Origin: DATJIG01 sp050260515
GTDB lineage: Bacteria > Pseudomonadota > Alphaproteobacteria > SMXQ01
DNA: 64,000 nt
NCBI GenBank assembly: GCA_050260515.1
Contig: JBLNCI010000013.1
Location: 62,001-126,000, forward strand
Direction of reading: 5' to 3'
Shown here: in pieces, positions 45,266 through 54,908 of the stretch
Position numbering within the stretch: the stretch's first letter is position 1
Layout of the letters: every line of letters starts with the position of its first letter
Made by a program: the position numbers and the translations under genes
Notes under the pieces: model-generated
Seen by the model: the letters and a program-made list of their open reading frames with translations, nothing else
What the model was told of the DNA's origin: nothing
The model's database searches: none

Positions 45266-45709
45266 TCAGGCGTGCCCCGCGACCTCGCGGTGCATGAGAT
45301 CGTCGAGGCGCAACACGCGGACATAGAGCGCGCGGCTCTTCGCCAGCAACGCGCGCAACGGCTCCGACAGCAGATTCGCGTTGTCGTTGTCCTCCCCAAG
45401 GCACAGCTCCCGTGCACCGAGCGAGAACCGCTCGACGGTGTCGGCATCGCGCTCGATCTCGCCCGCGAAGATCGCTTTCTGCGCGAGGCACCAGGCCATC
45501 ACCTGGGTGATGCGCGTCGTCAGCCGCATCGATTCGACCGCCGCCGCGAGCGCGGCCGTCGTCGACGATCCCTCCGGCGGAAGCACCACGCCGGCGGCGA
45601 TGCAGTCGCGCGCGGCGCGGGTCAGCGCGAGGGCTTCATCGTAGGTCCGGTCGAGGAAAGCGACGGGCGGATGAAGCGCCGAGGGCGCATCGGTGAGGCG
45701 TTTGTCCAT
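45266..45709 (-). CDS. rcdA: RcdA-like adaptor (DUF1465), regulator of CtrA degradation
   Basis: The 147-residue product shows the DUF1465 pattern: VAFLDRTYDEALALTRAARD at 17-36 and AWCLAQKAIFAGEI in the middle, and is helical throughout. In Caulobacter, RcdA and PopA help deliver the cell-cycle regulator CtrA to ClpXP. It is separated from the CtrA box at 46688 by hsp20. It converges on rpmE. The function is transferred from the family. Confidence 0.85.
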   Translation of the reverse strand: MDKRLTDAPSALHPPVAFLDRTYDEALALTRAARDCIAAGVVLPPEGSSTTAALAAAVESMRLTTRITQVMAWCLAQKAIFAGEIERDADTVERFSLGARELCLGEDNDNANLLSEPLRALLAKSRALYVRVLRLDDLMHREVAGHA

Positions 45710-45758
45710 TTTTGGAGACTACCACAAAAGGGGCTGTTTTCCGAGGCTTTCGGCCCCT

Positions 45759-45788
45759 CTTGAACCGAGCCTGACCGCAACTACATGG
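45759..45788 (+). promoter_or_regulatory. Candidate RpoH (sigma32) promoter of the small heat-shock gene
   Basis: CTTGAA at 45759-45764 matches the alphaproteobacterial sigma32 -35 element. Sixteen bases on, CTACATGG (45781-45788) resembles the -10 consensus. The predicted 5' UTR of about 100 bases leads to the Hsp20 gene. The rpoH gene lies in this same window. Confidence 0.55.
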
Positions 45789-45842
45789 GTTGTGACGACG
45801 CGACGGTGCCCATTCCGGGGTCGTTCGCGCGTCGATCGGCGC

Positions 45843-45892
45843 CGCCCTCATCGGGCGGGCCGTTTACCCTGATTGCTTCGAAGGAGGATCAG
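45843..45892 (+). promoter_or_regulatory. ROSE-like RNA thermometer upstream of Hsp20
   Basis: Two hairpins are visible: CCGCCC/GGGCGG (45843-45859), and CTGAT/ATCAG (45869-45873 with 45888-45892) which encloses TTGCT opposite the GGAGG ribosome site. ROSE elements of rhizobial small heat-shock genes hide the ribosome site behind a U(U/C)GCU segment with a G-G mismatch; this matches in position and core. It should melt at high temperature. Not confirmed by a covariance model. Confidence 0.6.
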
Positions 45893-45895
45893 TCC

Positions 45896-46348
45896 ATGGT
45901 TAATTTCGATCTCGCCCCGCTGTTCCGCACCACCGTCGGCTTCGACCGTCTGATGGATATGGTCGAGAACGGCCTCAACGCCGCCAAGCACGAGACCGGC
46001 TACCCGCCGTACAACATCGAGAAGCTCGGCGAGGACCAGTACCGCGTCCAGCTCGCCGTCGCCGGATTCAACCGCGAGGACCTCGACATCGTGTTCGAAG
46101 GCAACCAGCTCACGGTGGCCGGCCGCGTGGCCGAGAAGGCCGAGGACGCGCCGCGCTATCTCCATCGCGGCATCGCCCGTCGGGCATTCCGCCACCGGTT
46201 CGAGCTCGCCGACAACGTCCGCGTCGTCGGCGCGGATCTCGCGAACGGCCTTCTGTCGATCGACCTGAAGCGCGAAGTTCCCGAGGAACTGAAGCCGCGC
46301 CGCATCGAGATCGGCGCCGGCAAGCCGGGCATCGCCCACGCGGCCTGA
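45896..46348 (+). CDS. Small heat-shock protein (Hsp20/IbpA family)
   Basis: The 150-residue product starts MVNFDLAPLFRTTVGFDRL and has the alpha-crystallin domain (about 36-130) with the AFRHRFELAD and NGLLSIDL segments. It holds unfolded proteins for refolding. ATG 45896 has the very strong AAGGAGG site at 45881-45887, which lies inside the ROSE-like hairpin. The upstream CTTGAA promoter and the terminator after it make this a self-contained heat-shock unit. Confidence 0.94.
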   Translation: MVNFDLAPLFRTTVGFDRLMDMVENGLNAAKHETGYPPYNIEKLGEDQYRVQLAVAGFNREDLDIVFEGNQLTVAGRVAEKAEDAPRYLHRGIARRAFRHRFELADNVRVVGADLANGLLSIDLKREVPEELKPRRIEIGAGKPGIAHAA

Positions 46349-46389
46349 TCGCCGCCACTCACGCCGAGCGCCGCTCGGCCGAAACGCCG

Positions 46390-46425
46390 GGAGCCGCCCA
46401 TGAAGGGCGGCTCCCTTTTTTCGGA
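46390..46425 (+). terminator. Rho-independent terminator of Hsp20
   Basis: GGGAGCCGCCC pairs with GGGCGGCTCCC around ATGAA, followed by six T residues. Confidence 0.9.
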
Positions 46426-46586
46426 CTGTTCCCCGAGGCGGGTCGCCCGCGTTTTCGTGAAGCCCGGCCTGTCAAACTTGCGGCCGGCGGAAAGCTTAGG
46501 GCAGCGTCGATCGGTGTCAACGATGTTTCGTTTTCCGCCGCCCGGCAGCAATAATCTTCGATTACGAACCGGCATTTCAATCCGGC
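46426..46586. other. Gene-free stretch after Hsp20
   Basis: No reading frame or RNA structure beyond weak palindromes could be supported between the Hsp20 terminator and the next terminator. Together with the features on either side it makes up a gap of 372 bases without a protein gene. Confidence 0.5.
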
Positions 46587-46614
46587 AAAAAAAAGCCGCT
46601 CCGGAGAGCGGCTT
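46587..46614 (-). terminator. Rho-independent terminator (sRNA / DUF1192 side)
   Basis: Nine base pairs (46606-46614 with 46593-46601), a CGGA loop and an eight-base T-run on the minus strand make a strong intrinsic terminator. Confidence 0.92.
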
Positions 46615-46663
46615 GAAGTCTAAGGGAGGCATCGAAGAAGGTCCCCGGGGGCCCGGGAACCAG
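46587..46663 (-). ncRNA. Candidate small RNA under CtrA control
   Basis: On the minus strand a hairpin GGTTCCCGGGC facing CCCGGGGACC (46661-46640) is followed by a single-stranded linker containing CCTCCC, which could pair with ribosome-binding sites. A perfect terminator follows (AAGCCGCTC / GAGCGGCTT, 46614-46593) with eight U. The length is about 77 bases. Alphaproteobacterial trans-acting sRNAs of the alpha-r14 type share this design (5' hairpin, anti-Shine-Dalgarno CCUCC loop, terminator). A CtrA box lies at the right distance upstream. It could instead be the 3' UTR of DUF1192. Confidence 0.5.
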
Positions 46664-46687
46664 TAGCCTCAACCTAGACCGGTCGGT

Positions 46688-46702
46688 TTAAAGCATGGTT
46701 AA
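46688..46702. promoter_or_regulatory. Perfect CtrA box TTAA-N7-TTAA
   Basis: TTAAAGCATGGTTAA matches the full CtrA recognition site exactly. It lies 18 bases beyond the DUF1192 stop and upstream (in minus direction) of the sRNA candidate, about 25-40 bases from its probable start, as CtrA sites are at activated promoters. TTAA repeats are rare in DNA of this GC content. Confidence 0.65.
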
Positions 46703-46720
46703 CGCCGGCGGACCCGCCGC

Positions 46721-46906
46721 TTATTTCTTGAACAGCGATTCGGCGCCTGCGCGCTGGCCCAGCTTGGCCCTGATGGCGGCCTCGGCCCGGCCGATTTCCG
46801 CCCGCAATTCAGCGATGTAGCTCTCGAGCTCGGCCACGCCCATCGGGGTCAGGTCACGCGCCGGAAGCCGGCCCGGCACCGGCCGGGGCAGATCGTCGTC
46901 GTCCAT
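46721..46906 (-). CDS. DUF1192 family protein
   Basis: The 61-residue product starts at ATG 46906 (MDDDDLPRPVPGRLPARDL), contains LTPMGVAELESYIAELRAEI and ends KLGQRAGAESLFKK. It is a small helical alphaproteobacterial family of unknown function. It is divergent from trcR. The longer frame from 46993 adds residues with no family match. Confidence 0.85.
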   Translation of the reverse strand: MDDDDLPRPVPGRLPARDLTPMGVAELESYIAELRAEIGRAEAAIRAKLGQRAGAESLFKK

Positions 46907-47042
46907 CACCGCCTCTTTTCCGTGTCGCCTCAAGCCTATAGTATGCCCGCAATAGCCAACACTCAGCTTGCGTACCGCCCAGCCGGGCCCCATCTGCCCA
47001 GGACCGGGCCCACGAGCGCGCCCGTGAAGTAAGGAACCAACA

Positions 47043-47816
47043 ATGGCTCATCCCTTGATGCCGAAGGCCACCGCGGTGTGGCTGATCGAGAACACCGCCC
47101 TGACTTTCGACCAGGTGGCCGACTTCTGCAACATGCACCCCCTCGAGGTGCAGGCGATCGCCGACGGCGAGGTCGCGATCGGCATCGTCGGCATGGACCC
47201 GGTCGCCAACGGCCAGTTGACCCGCGAGGAAATCGCCCGCGCCGAAAAGGATCCGAAGGTGCGCCTCAAGATGGCGAGCCAGGACCTGCCGCTGCCCAAG
47301 ACCAAGGCTAAGGGCCCACGCTACACGCCGGTGTCGAAGCGCCAGGAGCGCCCCGACGCGGTGCTGTGGCTGCTCAAGCAGTACCCAGAGCTCACCGACG
47401 CGCAGATCTGCCGGCTGGTCGGCACCACCAAGGCGACCATCAACTCGGTGCGCGATCGCAGCCACTGGAAAACTCCGAACATCAAGCCGCACGATCCGGT
47501 CGATCTCGGCATGTGCTCGCTCGAGGAGCTGCACGCCGCGGTGACGCGCGCGCGCCGCGCCCGCGCGCGCGCCGAGAGCCGCGCACGCCGCGCCCAGGAG
47601 CGCGCCGAGGCCGCGCAGGCGGCGACCAACGCGCCGCAGCCCGACACCGGCGCTGACGGCTCGAGCAGCGTCCTGCAGCCTGGCGTCGGCGAGCCGCCAC
47701 TCGCCGAATCCGAGCCCGCGCCCCACTCGCAGAGCGGAACGCCGGCGCAGACCGAGGCCGAGTCGCGCACCGAGGCCGAGGTGCAGCCGTCCGACGCGTC
47801 CAATCGCTCGGAGTAG
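47043..47816 (+). CDS. trcR: Cell-cycle transcriptional regulator TrcR (DUF1013)
   Basis: The 257-residue product has the DUF1013 body at about 1-165: MAHPLMPKATAVWLIENT, then DAQICRLVGTTKATINSVR, a helix-turn-helix-like segment. An Ala/Arg-rich helix (170-205) and a low-complexity acidic tail complete it. The family is named TrcR in alphaproteobacteria and has been linked to the CtrA cell-cycle network. It is divergent from DUF1192 and starts 340 bases from the CtrA box. Confidence 0.88.
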   Translation: MAHPLMPKATAVWLIENTALTFDQVADFCNMHPLEVQAIADGEVAIGIVGMDPVANGQLTREEIARAEKDPKVRLKMASQDLPLPKTKAKGPRYTPVSKRQERPDAVLWLLKQYPELTDAQICRLVGTTKATINSVRDRSHWKTPNIKPHDPVDLGMCSLEELHAAVTRARRARARAESRARRAQERAEAAQAATNAPQPDTGADGSSSVLQPGVGEPPLAESEPAPHSQSGTPAQTEAESRTEAEVQPSDASNRSE

Positions 47817-47844
47817 CGTCGCGCCGCATCCGGCGCGGACGCCG

Positions 47845-48027
47845 CTAGTGGGTGGCGTCGGCGCCGAGCGTCGTCAGGCGATCCTTGATTCGCAGCTTCT
47901 CGCGCTTGAGGTCTTTTATTCGTTTCTCGTCGGGCTGCGGGCGGCATCGCTCCTGCGCGATCGCCGCTTCGAGTGCCCTGTGCTCATTGGTGAGCTTCTT
48001 GACGAGTTCCGGAACCGCCATGGACAT
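47845..48027 (-). CDS. DUF465 family protein (YdcH-like)
   Basis: The 60-residue protein is a short amphipathic two-helix protein: LTNEHRALEAAIAQE and EKRIKDLKREKLRIKDRL are the DUF465 motifs. Function is unknown. A second member of the family lies at 50095. Start at ATG 48027 or 48021. Confidence 0.85.
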   Translation of the reverse strand: MSMAVPELVKKLTNEHRALEAAIAQERCRPQPDEKRIKDLKREKLRIKDRLTTLGADATH

Positions 48028-48192
48028 CCTCCGTGTGGGTGGACGTGGCGCCGGTGAGGCGCGAACAATAAAAGCCTAGCGCAGGGGTGCCGGCGCAGCG
48101 AGTGTCAGACTCTGTCCGCAACCGCATGGCTGAGGATAGAAAGTTGCGCTGGCCAATCCGTCGGCTTCGCCTATACCTGCGCCCGGCCCGGC

Positions 48193-48765
48193 TCAGAACG
48201 TGATCGGCGCGTGCTGCGAGAGCGCGGTCTCGGCCTTCGCTTTCGGCATCGCCGGGCAGGCCGCTGCGACGATCGTCGCCAGCGCAGCGCGATCGACGCC
48301 CATCAGCGAAGCGTTGAGCTGAACCAGATACGTGCCGACATTGGCGACGGCGTCCTCGGCGCGGGCATCCGCCGGGCGCGATCCGTCGGGCACCATGTCC
48401 GCGACGCTGCCCGCGAGCACGAGTTGCTCGATGTGCTCGGCGTCGATCTCGCGGCCCTGGATCTCGGCGCGGAAACTCGCGGCCAACTCATTCGGCGCGC
48501 CGAACGAATCCTGCTTCAGCGCGCGGCGCACGGCCCGCAGCTTCTTCACCACGCCCTCGTGCCACGCGCCGACCGAGTCGCGCGAATGCGAGAGCGCGCC
48601 CGCCGTCATCGCGCCACGGCCCGATTCGCCGACCCACAGGCAGAACAGCAGCACGTTGACGTCGACGCCGAGGCGCTCCTGCACCTCGAGACACGCCTGG
48701 CTGACGCCCGGAGCCGCGTAGACTTTCAGCGCAAAATCCCAGAACGCGTTCTTCGGGAAATCCAT
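48193..48765 (-). CDS. TIGR02444 family protein
   Basis: The 190-residue product is helical with FWDFALKVYAAPGVSQACLEVQER near the start and VNVLLFCLWVG, the family signature. It is soluble, without signal peptide. The function is not known. It lies between a DUF465 gene and pfkA, all on the minus strand. Confidence 0.85.
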   Translation of the reverse strand: MDFPKNAFWDFALKVYAAPGVSQACLEVQERLGVDVNVLLFCLWVGESGRGAMTAGALSHSRDSVGAWHEGVVKKLRAVRRALKQDSFGAPNELAASFRAEIQGREIDAEHIEQLVLAGSVADMVPDGSRPADARAEDAVANVGTYLVQLNASLMGVDRAALATIVAAACPAMPKAKAETALSQHAPITF

Positions 48766-48788
48766 TCCTCGATCCTCGATGTTTCCGT

Positions 48789-49883
48789 TTACGCGTCGCC
48801 GAAGGCGATGCCCAATCCGCGCGCGGTGTGCACGAGATCACCGTCGATGTCGACGAGCTGCGGCCCCTTCACCACGTCCGCGATCGGCACGTCGTCGACG
48901 CGGCGGTTGCGCCACGCCACCATGCGGCCGAACTTTCCCTCGGCGATGAGGTCGACCGCCTTGACCCCGAACGCCGACGCCATGACGCGGTCGAGCGCCG
49001 CCGGCGATCCGCCGCGCTGCACGTGACCAAGCACGGTGACGCGCGTCTCGGCGCCGGTGAGATCGGCGAGCCTCTCCGCCATGTATTCGCCGATGCCGCC
49101 GTAGCGGGTGCGGCCCAGCGAATCCGGGATACCGACCGGCTTGCCGTCCTCCGCGCACACGCCCTCGGCGACGACGACGAGCGCGTGATTGCGCCCCTCT
49201 TCGCGGCGCACCGCGGCGATCCGCTCGGCGACCGCCTTGAGCTTATACTTGATCTCCGGGATCAGGATGACGTCGGCCCCGCCGGCGATCCCGGAGGCGA
49301 GCGCGATGTGGCCCGCGTCGCGTCCCATCACTTCCAGCACCATCACCCGCGAGTGGCTCGCTGCGGTCGGCTCGAGCCGATCGAGCGCCTCGGTCGCGAC
49401 GCCGACCGCGGTCGCGAAGCCGACCGCGTTCTCCGTCACCGCGACGTCGTTGTCGATGGTCTTGGGCACGCAAACCATGCGCATCACCCCCTGCGACCGC
49501 TCGACGATGCGGTTCATGATCGCGAACGAGCCGTCGCCGCCGACCACGATCAGCGCATCGAGGCCGATCTGGCGGTAGCCGTCGACGACGTCGTCGACGC
49601 GGTCTTTCTTGGTCCCGTCGCCCATCGGGAATGCGAACGGGTCGCCGCGGTTGGTGGTTCCGAGAATCGTGCCGCCGATGCGGGTCAGCGACGAGCTGAG
49701 CTTGGCCAGCGTCAGTTCCTCGGCCTTCACCGGCCGCGCCATCAGCCCGACGGTGCTCTCGTGGATGCCGAACACGCGCCAGCCGTAGGCGCGGATCGCA
49801 TGCGCGGCCGCCGCGCGGATCACCGCGTTGAGGCCGGGGCAGTCGCCGCCCGACGTCAGGATGCCGATGGTCTTGATCGCCAC
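48789..49883 (-). CDS. pfkA: 6-phosphofructokinase (mixed ATP/PPi-type residues)
   Basis: The 364-residue enzyme phosphorylates fructose-6-phosphate. GTG 49883 has GGAGG upstream and begins AIKTIGILTSGGDCPGLNAVI. GGDGSF has Gly, typical of ATP users, while PKTIDND has Lys, typical of pyrophosphate users or group III enzymes. The substrate-binding MGRDAGH is present. Donor specificity therefore cannot be read off; ATP with altered allostery is as likely as pyrophosphate. The long PFK form and location next to DUF465 genes fit group III. Confidence 0.9.
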   Translation of the reverse strand: MAIKTIGILTSGGDCPGLNAVIRAAAAHAIRAYGWRVFGIHESTVGLMARPVKAEELTLAKLSSSLTRIGGTILGTTNRGDPFAFPMGDGTKKDRVDDVVDGYRQIGLDALIVVGGDGSFAIMNRIVERSQGVMRMVCVPKTIDNDVAVTENAVGFATAVGVATEALDRLEPTAASHSRVMVLEVMGRDAGHIALASGIAGGADVILIPEIKYKLKAVAERIAAVRREEGRNHALVVVAEGVCAEDGKPVGIPDSLGRTRYGGIGEYMAERLADLTGAETRVTVLGHVQRGGSPAALDRVMASAFGVKAVDLIAEGKFGRMVAWRNRRVDDVPIADVVKGPQLVDIDGDLVHTARGLGIAFGDA

Positions 49884-50094
49884 GCTGTCCTCCTCCGCAT
49901 CGCCGGATGGCGCTTCGAGCGCCGCCAGAGATTGACGCAAAGCCTCTGCCGCCGCAACCGCACGGGACCGTTGCGAGCGCCAAAAGCCTCGTAATCACAA
50001 CCGAGTACCTGCACAAGCGTCCAATTTCTGATAAGACGAAGCGTCGGCATTGGCGCGGGCCGCGGACGCGAACAGTGGTAGGGGGACGGCGCTC

Positions 50095-50298
50095 ATGAAC
50101 GTGGACCGCGACGCACTGCGTCGCCGGCTCGAGGAACTGAAGACCGAGCACCGCGAGCTCGACGTCGCGATCGCCACGCTCATTGAGGCGGCGCGCTTCG
50201 ACCAGATCCAGGCGCAACGGCTCAAGAAGCGGAAGCTCGTCCTCAAGGACATCATCCGTAAGATCGAGGACATCCTCACGCCCGACATCATCGCGTGA
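50095..50298 (+). CDS. DUF465 family protein, second copy
   Basis: The 67-residue product has the same two-helix design as that at 47845 (LRRRLEELKTEHRELDVAI and QRLKKRKLVLKDIIRKIEDIL) but with an extended N-terminal helix. It is divergent from pfkA. Its function is unknown. Confidence 0.82.
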   Translation: MNVDRDALRRRLEELKTEHRELDVAIATLIEAARFDQIQAQRLKKRKLVLKDIIRKIEDILTPDIIA

Positions 50299-51252
50299 CG
50301 TCTGGTCGGGTAGCGTTTGCCGCTCATTCCGATCTCCTCAAAGCCCGAAGCCCCCGCTCCTGTTCAAGGGAGCGGGGGCTGGTGAGGGGCCAATGCGTTC
50401 GCGCTCTGGAGCTACCGTCGCGCGGACACACGTCGTCGTCAGCGGATCAGCGAAATCCGCTTTTTACCTTCCCCATAAGGGTCAGTAGGGTGCCACGCTG
50501 CGTTGAAAGCGTAGCCAAGCCTACCGATGCTGCCTCAGTCGCCGGATCGCGACGCTGTTGCTATCGGTACCGAAAGAGAAGATGCGTCGCGACCCGAAGG
50601 GGAAGCGCCGTTGCCTCTCAACTCATCCGCCGCGCCGGTGTCCCGGTTGTCGGGGGCCTCTCGCGGCTTCCTCGCTCCACTCGCGGGACCTATTGCGCAA
50701 TAGCTCCCCTCGCTTGTCGCGATGCGCAGACGATGCGCGCGCGCAAAATCCGGCACAAGGGGGCTGTGGAAAGTCTGGGCCGGTTCGGGCGGAGGCTGTG
50801 GAGAAACGCGGCCGTCGCGAAAAGAACCAGCGCAACGTCGGCGGAGCCGTTGCGGATCAACGTTCACTCAGCGTCATGCCCGCGAATGCGGGCATCCACG
50901 TTCTTTTCGTTGATGATCTGAAGACAAAACGTGGATGCCCGGCCCGCCGCGCAACGCGCGGCTGTTTATTGAAGAGTCGGGCGGGGTGCAACCCGCCCGA
51001 GGCCGGGCATGACGAAGAAACAGGACTGGGGAATCGCCCACCGCGCCCGATTCTTTTTAGACGGACCGCGCTCGCGCGGTCCTAAGGGCGCGGCTCTTGA
51101 ATGAAGCATCGGCCGGGTGCGACCCGTCCGCCGCAAATTCCGGCTGCTATTCCACCGCTCGGAGAGCGACCCCGCGCACTACCGCGCCAGCGGCTTGCAC
51201 TCGGTGCGATGCGACCCGTCCGTCGTGGAACGGGACGCTCGAAACCCGTCCC
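50299..51252. other. Long intergenic region with repeats, no supported gene
   Basis: About 950 bases without a convincing gene. A perfect hairpin lies at 50349-50380 (AGCCCCCGCTCC with GGAGCGGGGGCT; no T-run). A palindromic repeat element is at 50872-51014. The open frames crossing it lack ribosome sites and family features. Bases 50480-50870 and 51015-51252 show nothing recognisable; they may be decayed mobile DNA. Confidence 0.5.
50872..51014. repeat. 143-base nested palindromic element
   Basis: The ends are inverted repeats CGTCATGCCCG and CGGGCATGACG. Inside, GGGCATCCACGTT (50890-50902) pairs with AACGTGGATGCCC (50928-50940), and TCGGGCGGG with CCCGCCCGA (50977-51000). Short palindromes with a TCATGCCCGCG core recur in many rhizobial genomes. 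It may be a non-autonomous element or an mRNA-stabilising repeat. Confidence 0.6.
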
Positions 51253-52932
<1,680 letters not shown>

Positions 52933-53021
52933 GGCGGACCTTTGGTGGAGGAGTTCGGCCTTGTGTTTAGAGGTTGCGGCCCGGCGCCGCAACCCGCGCC
53001 GGGGCCACGGCGCGGCGCGCG

Positions 53022-53408
53022 CTACGGAGCCTGGCGGACGACTTGCCGCACGCGCTCGACCACGTCCTCGGGCGGGTAGGGCTTACCGAAGACGGCGACG
53101 ATCGCCGGATTGGCGGACTTGGCCTGGGCGGGGGAAACAAAGCCCGACGTGACGATCAGCGGGACTTCGGCGGCATTGTCCCGCATCCATGCGGCGAGGC
53201 CGAGCCCGTCCATGGACCCCGGCATCCGCACGTCGGTGATGACCGCCCGCACCTCGGGTCCGGCCTCGAACAGCAGCACCGCCTCGTCCGCGGTGCCGGC
53301 CTGGAGGACGGCGAATCCCGCGGCTTCCAACTCGTCCGCGAGCAAGAGGCGGATGACGGCTTCGTCTTCCACGACCATCACCGCCACCCGGTCCACCATT
53401 ACGACCAA
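53022..53408 (-). CDS. Single-domain response regulator (CheY-like)
   Basis: The 128-residue product is one receiver domain: acidic pair in VVEDEAVIR, phosphorylated Asp in VITDVRMPG, and Lys in VFGKPY. No output domain. It is 6 bases downstream of the REC-kinase gene and probably receives phosphate from it, acting like a phosphorelay intermediate or protein-protein switch. Confidence 0.9.
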   Translation of the reverse strand: MVVMVDRVAVMVVEDEAVIRLLLADELEAAGFAVLQAGTADEAVLLFEAGPEVRAVITDVRMPGSMDGLGLAAWMRDNAAEVPLIVTSGFVSPAQAKSANPAIVAVFGKPYPPEDVVERVRQVVRQAP

Positions 53409-53414
53409 TCGTCT

Positions 53415-54440
53415 CTATCCCTTGTCGCCCTTGTCGCGGAGTCTGATGCTGACGCAGGTCCCCGCCCCCGACGCCGCCGACATGTTTAGGTCGGCGCGCG
53501 CCTCCTGCGCAAGGGCCCGGGATATCCGGGAGCCGAGGCCGCTTTCGACCTCGGCCGGCGAGTAACCGATGCCGTCGTCGACGATGCGGATTTCCGGCGT
53601 GCCATAGACGCGCCGAACCTCGACCACGAGACGGCCGCGGCCGCGCTCCGGCCAAGCGTGCCTGAGCGCGTTGTGGATGATCTCGTAGCACAACAAGCCG
53701 AGCGGCATCGCCCGGGAGACGTCGAGCGTCAGGGACGCCGTGACGGCCCGCACCAGCTCGACCGCTCCGCGACCGTGCGCCTCGACCTGCGTCGCCGCGA
53801 TCTCGCACAGGGCGGCGGCGAAGTCGACCCGGTCGAGCGCGTCGGTTTCGTAAATCTGCGCCTGGACGCTCGCCATCGCGCGCAGGCGCTCGGCGACCTC
53901 GTCGAGGTGCTCCGCGGCCTCTCCGCCGATCTCGCGGGCGCGCAGCCGCAGCAGGCTCATCACCGTCTGGAGGTTGTTCTTCACGCGGTGATGCAGCTCC
54001 CGGATAATGACCCTGTGGCGCTCGAGCGCGGCCGCGAGCTGTGCCTCGCGCTCGGTCAGCGCCCTGCGGTGTCGCGCCGCCTCGACCACGATCCGCAACG
54101 AGGCGCGCAGGCGCGGCAACTGCCGCGGCGACTTGACCACGTAGTCGTCGAGGCCCGCCTTCATCAGCTCGACGGCGGTGGTTTCGTCGCCCGACCCGGT
54201 GAACATCACGACCGGGCAGCTCGGAAATTCCGCGCGCGCCCGTTCGAACACCTCCCGCCCGGTGCCCCACCGCAACTGCAGGTCGGTCACGACGAGTTGC
54301 GGCGCAGGACCCGCGAGCGCCGCCTCCAACGACGCGCGGTCGGCGATCTCCACGACTTCGGCGTCGGGAAACGACGCGAGCAGCTCATGACGGACGAGCT
54401 GCCGATCGTCGGGAGTATCATCCACGACCAGTATGCGCAT
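53415..54440 (-). CDS. Receiver-HisKA_2 hybrid histidine kinase
   Basis: The 341-residue protein has an N-terminal receiver (1-120; ILVVDDTPDD, VVTDLQL, VVKSPRQL) and a C-terminal kinase with the HisKA_2/HWE-related phosphorylation motif RELHHRVKNNLQTVMSLLRLRA and ATPase motifs EIIHNALRHAW and IVDDGIGY. No membrane segment: a cytoplasmic relay kinase. It follows an Rcp1-like regulator by 9 bases. Confidence 0.9.
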   Translation of the reverse strand: MRILVVDDTPDDRQLVRHELLASFPDAEVVEIADRASLEAALAGPAPQLVVTDLQLRWGTGREVFERARAEFPSCPVVMFTGSGDETTAVELMKAGLDDYVVKSPRQLPRLRASLRIVVEAARHRRALTEREAQLAAALERHRVIIRELHHRVKNNLQTVMSLLRLRAREIGGEAAEHLDEVAERLRAMASVQAQIYETDALDRVDFAAALCEIAATQVEAHGRGAVELVRAVTASLTLDVSRAMPLGLLCYEIIHNALRHAWPERGRGRLVVEVRRVYGTPEIRIVDDGIGYSPAEVESGLGSRISRALAQEARADLNMSAASGAGTCVSIRLRDKGDKG

Positions 54441-54449
54441 TCCCGACCT

Positions 54450-54908
54450 TCAGACGGTTCGGTTGAGCTTGATCCAGTAGTCCTGCACGGACTGGAGCAT
54501 CGCCACCAGACCGTCGCGGCTGACCGGCTTGACGAGGTAGGAATTCGCCGTGAGCTCGTAGGCCCGCAGCACGTCGGCGTCCTGTCCCGACGAGGTCAGC
54601 ACGACGACCGGCGTGTGCCTGGTCGCCGATTCGCGACGGATCTCCTGGAGCACCTCGAAACCGGAGCGACGCGGCAGCTTCAGGTCGAGCAGGACCAGGA
54701 CAGGCAACGGATGGCGCGCGCGATCTCCGTAGACGCCGGTGCCCTGGATGTACGCGACCGCCGCATCGCCGTCGCCGACGACCGCGATGGGATTGCGGAT
54801 GCCGAGCTTCCGGAACGCGTAGGTCACCAGATCGACGTCGTCGGCGTTGTCCTCCACCAGCAGGATCGTCGACGTTTCCTGGACCGAGCCGTGGAGCCCG
54901 GCGGTCAT
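54450..54908 (-). CDS. Rcp1-like response regulator
   Basis: The 152-residue single receiver has ILLVEDNADDVDLV, the phospho-Asp in VLLDLKLPRRSGFEVL and Lys in YLVKPV. Its longer C-terminus (QDYWIKLNRTV) is typical of Rcp1-type regulators paired with phytochrome- or CHASE3-type kinases. ATG 54908 overlaps the kinase stop (ATGA). Confidence 0.92.
   Translation of the reverse strand: MTAGLHGSVQETSTILLVEDNADDVDLVTYAFRKLGIRNPIAVVGDGDAAVAYIQGTGVYGDRARHPLPVLVLLDLKLPRRSGFEVLQEIRRESATRHTPVVVLTSSGQDADVLRAYELTANSYLVKPVSRDGLVAMLQSVQDYWIKLNRTV

Noticed and set aside
50295..51085. Two overlapping frames in the gap between DUF465 and ettA as possible genes
   Set aside because: No ribosome sites, no family motifs, and they run across palindromic repeats.
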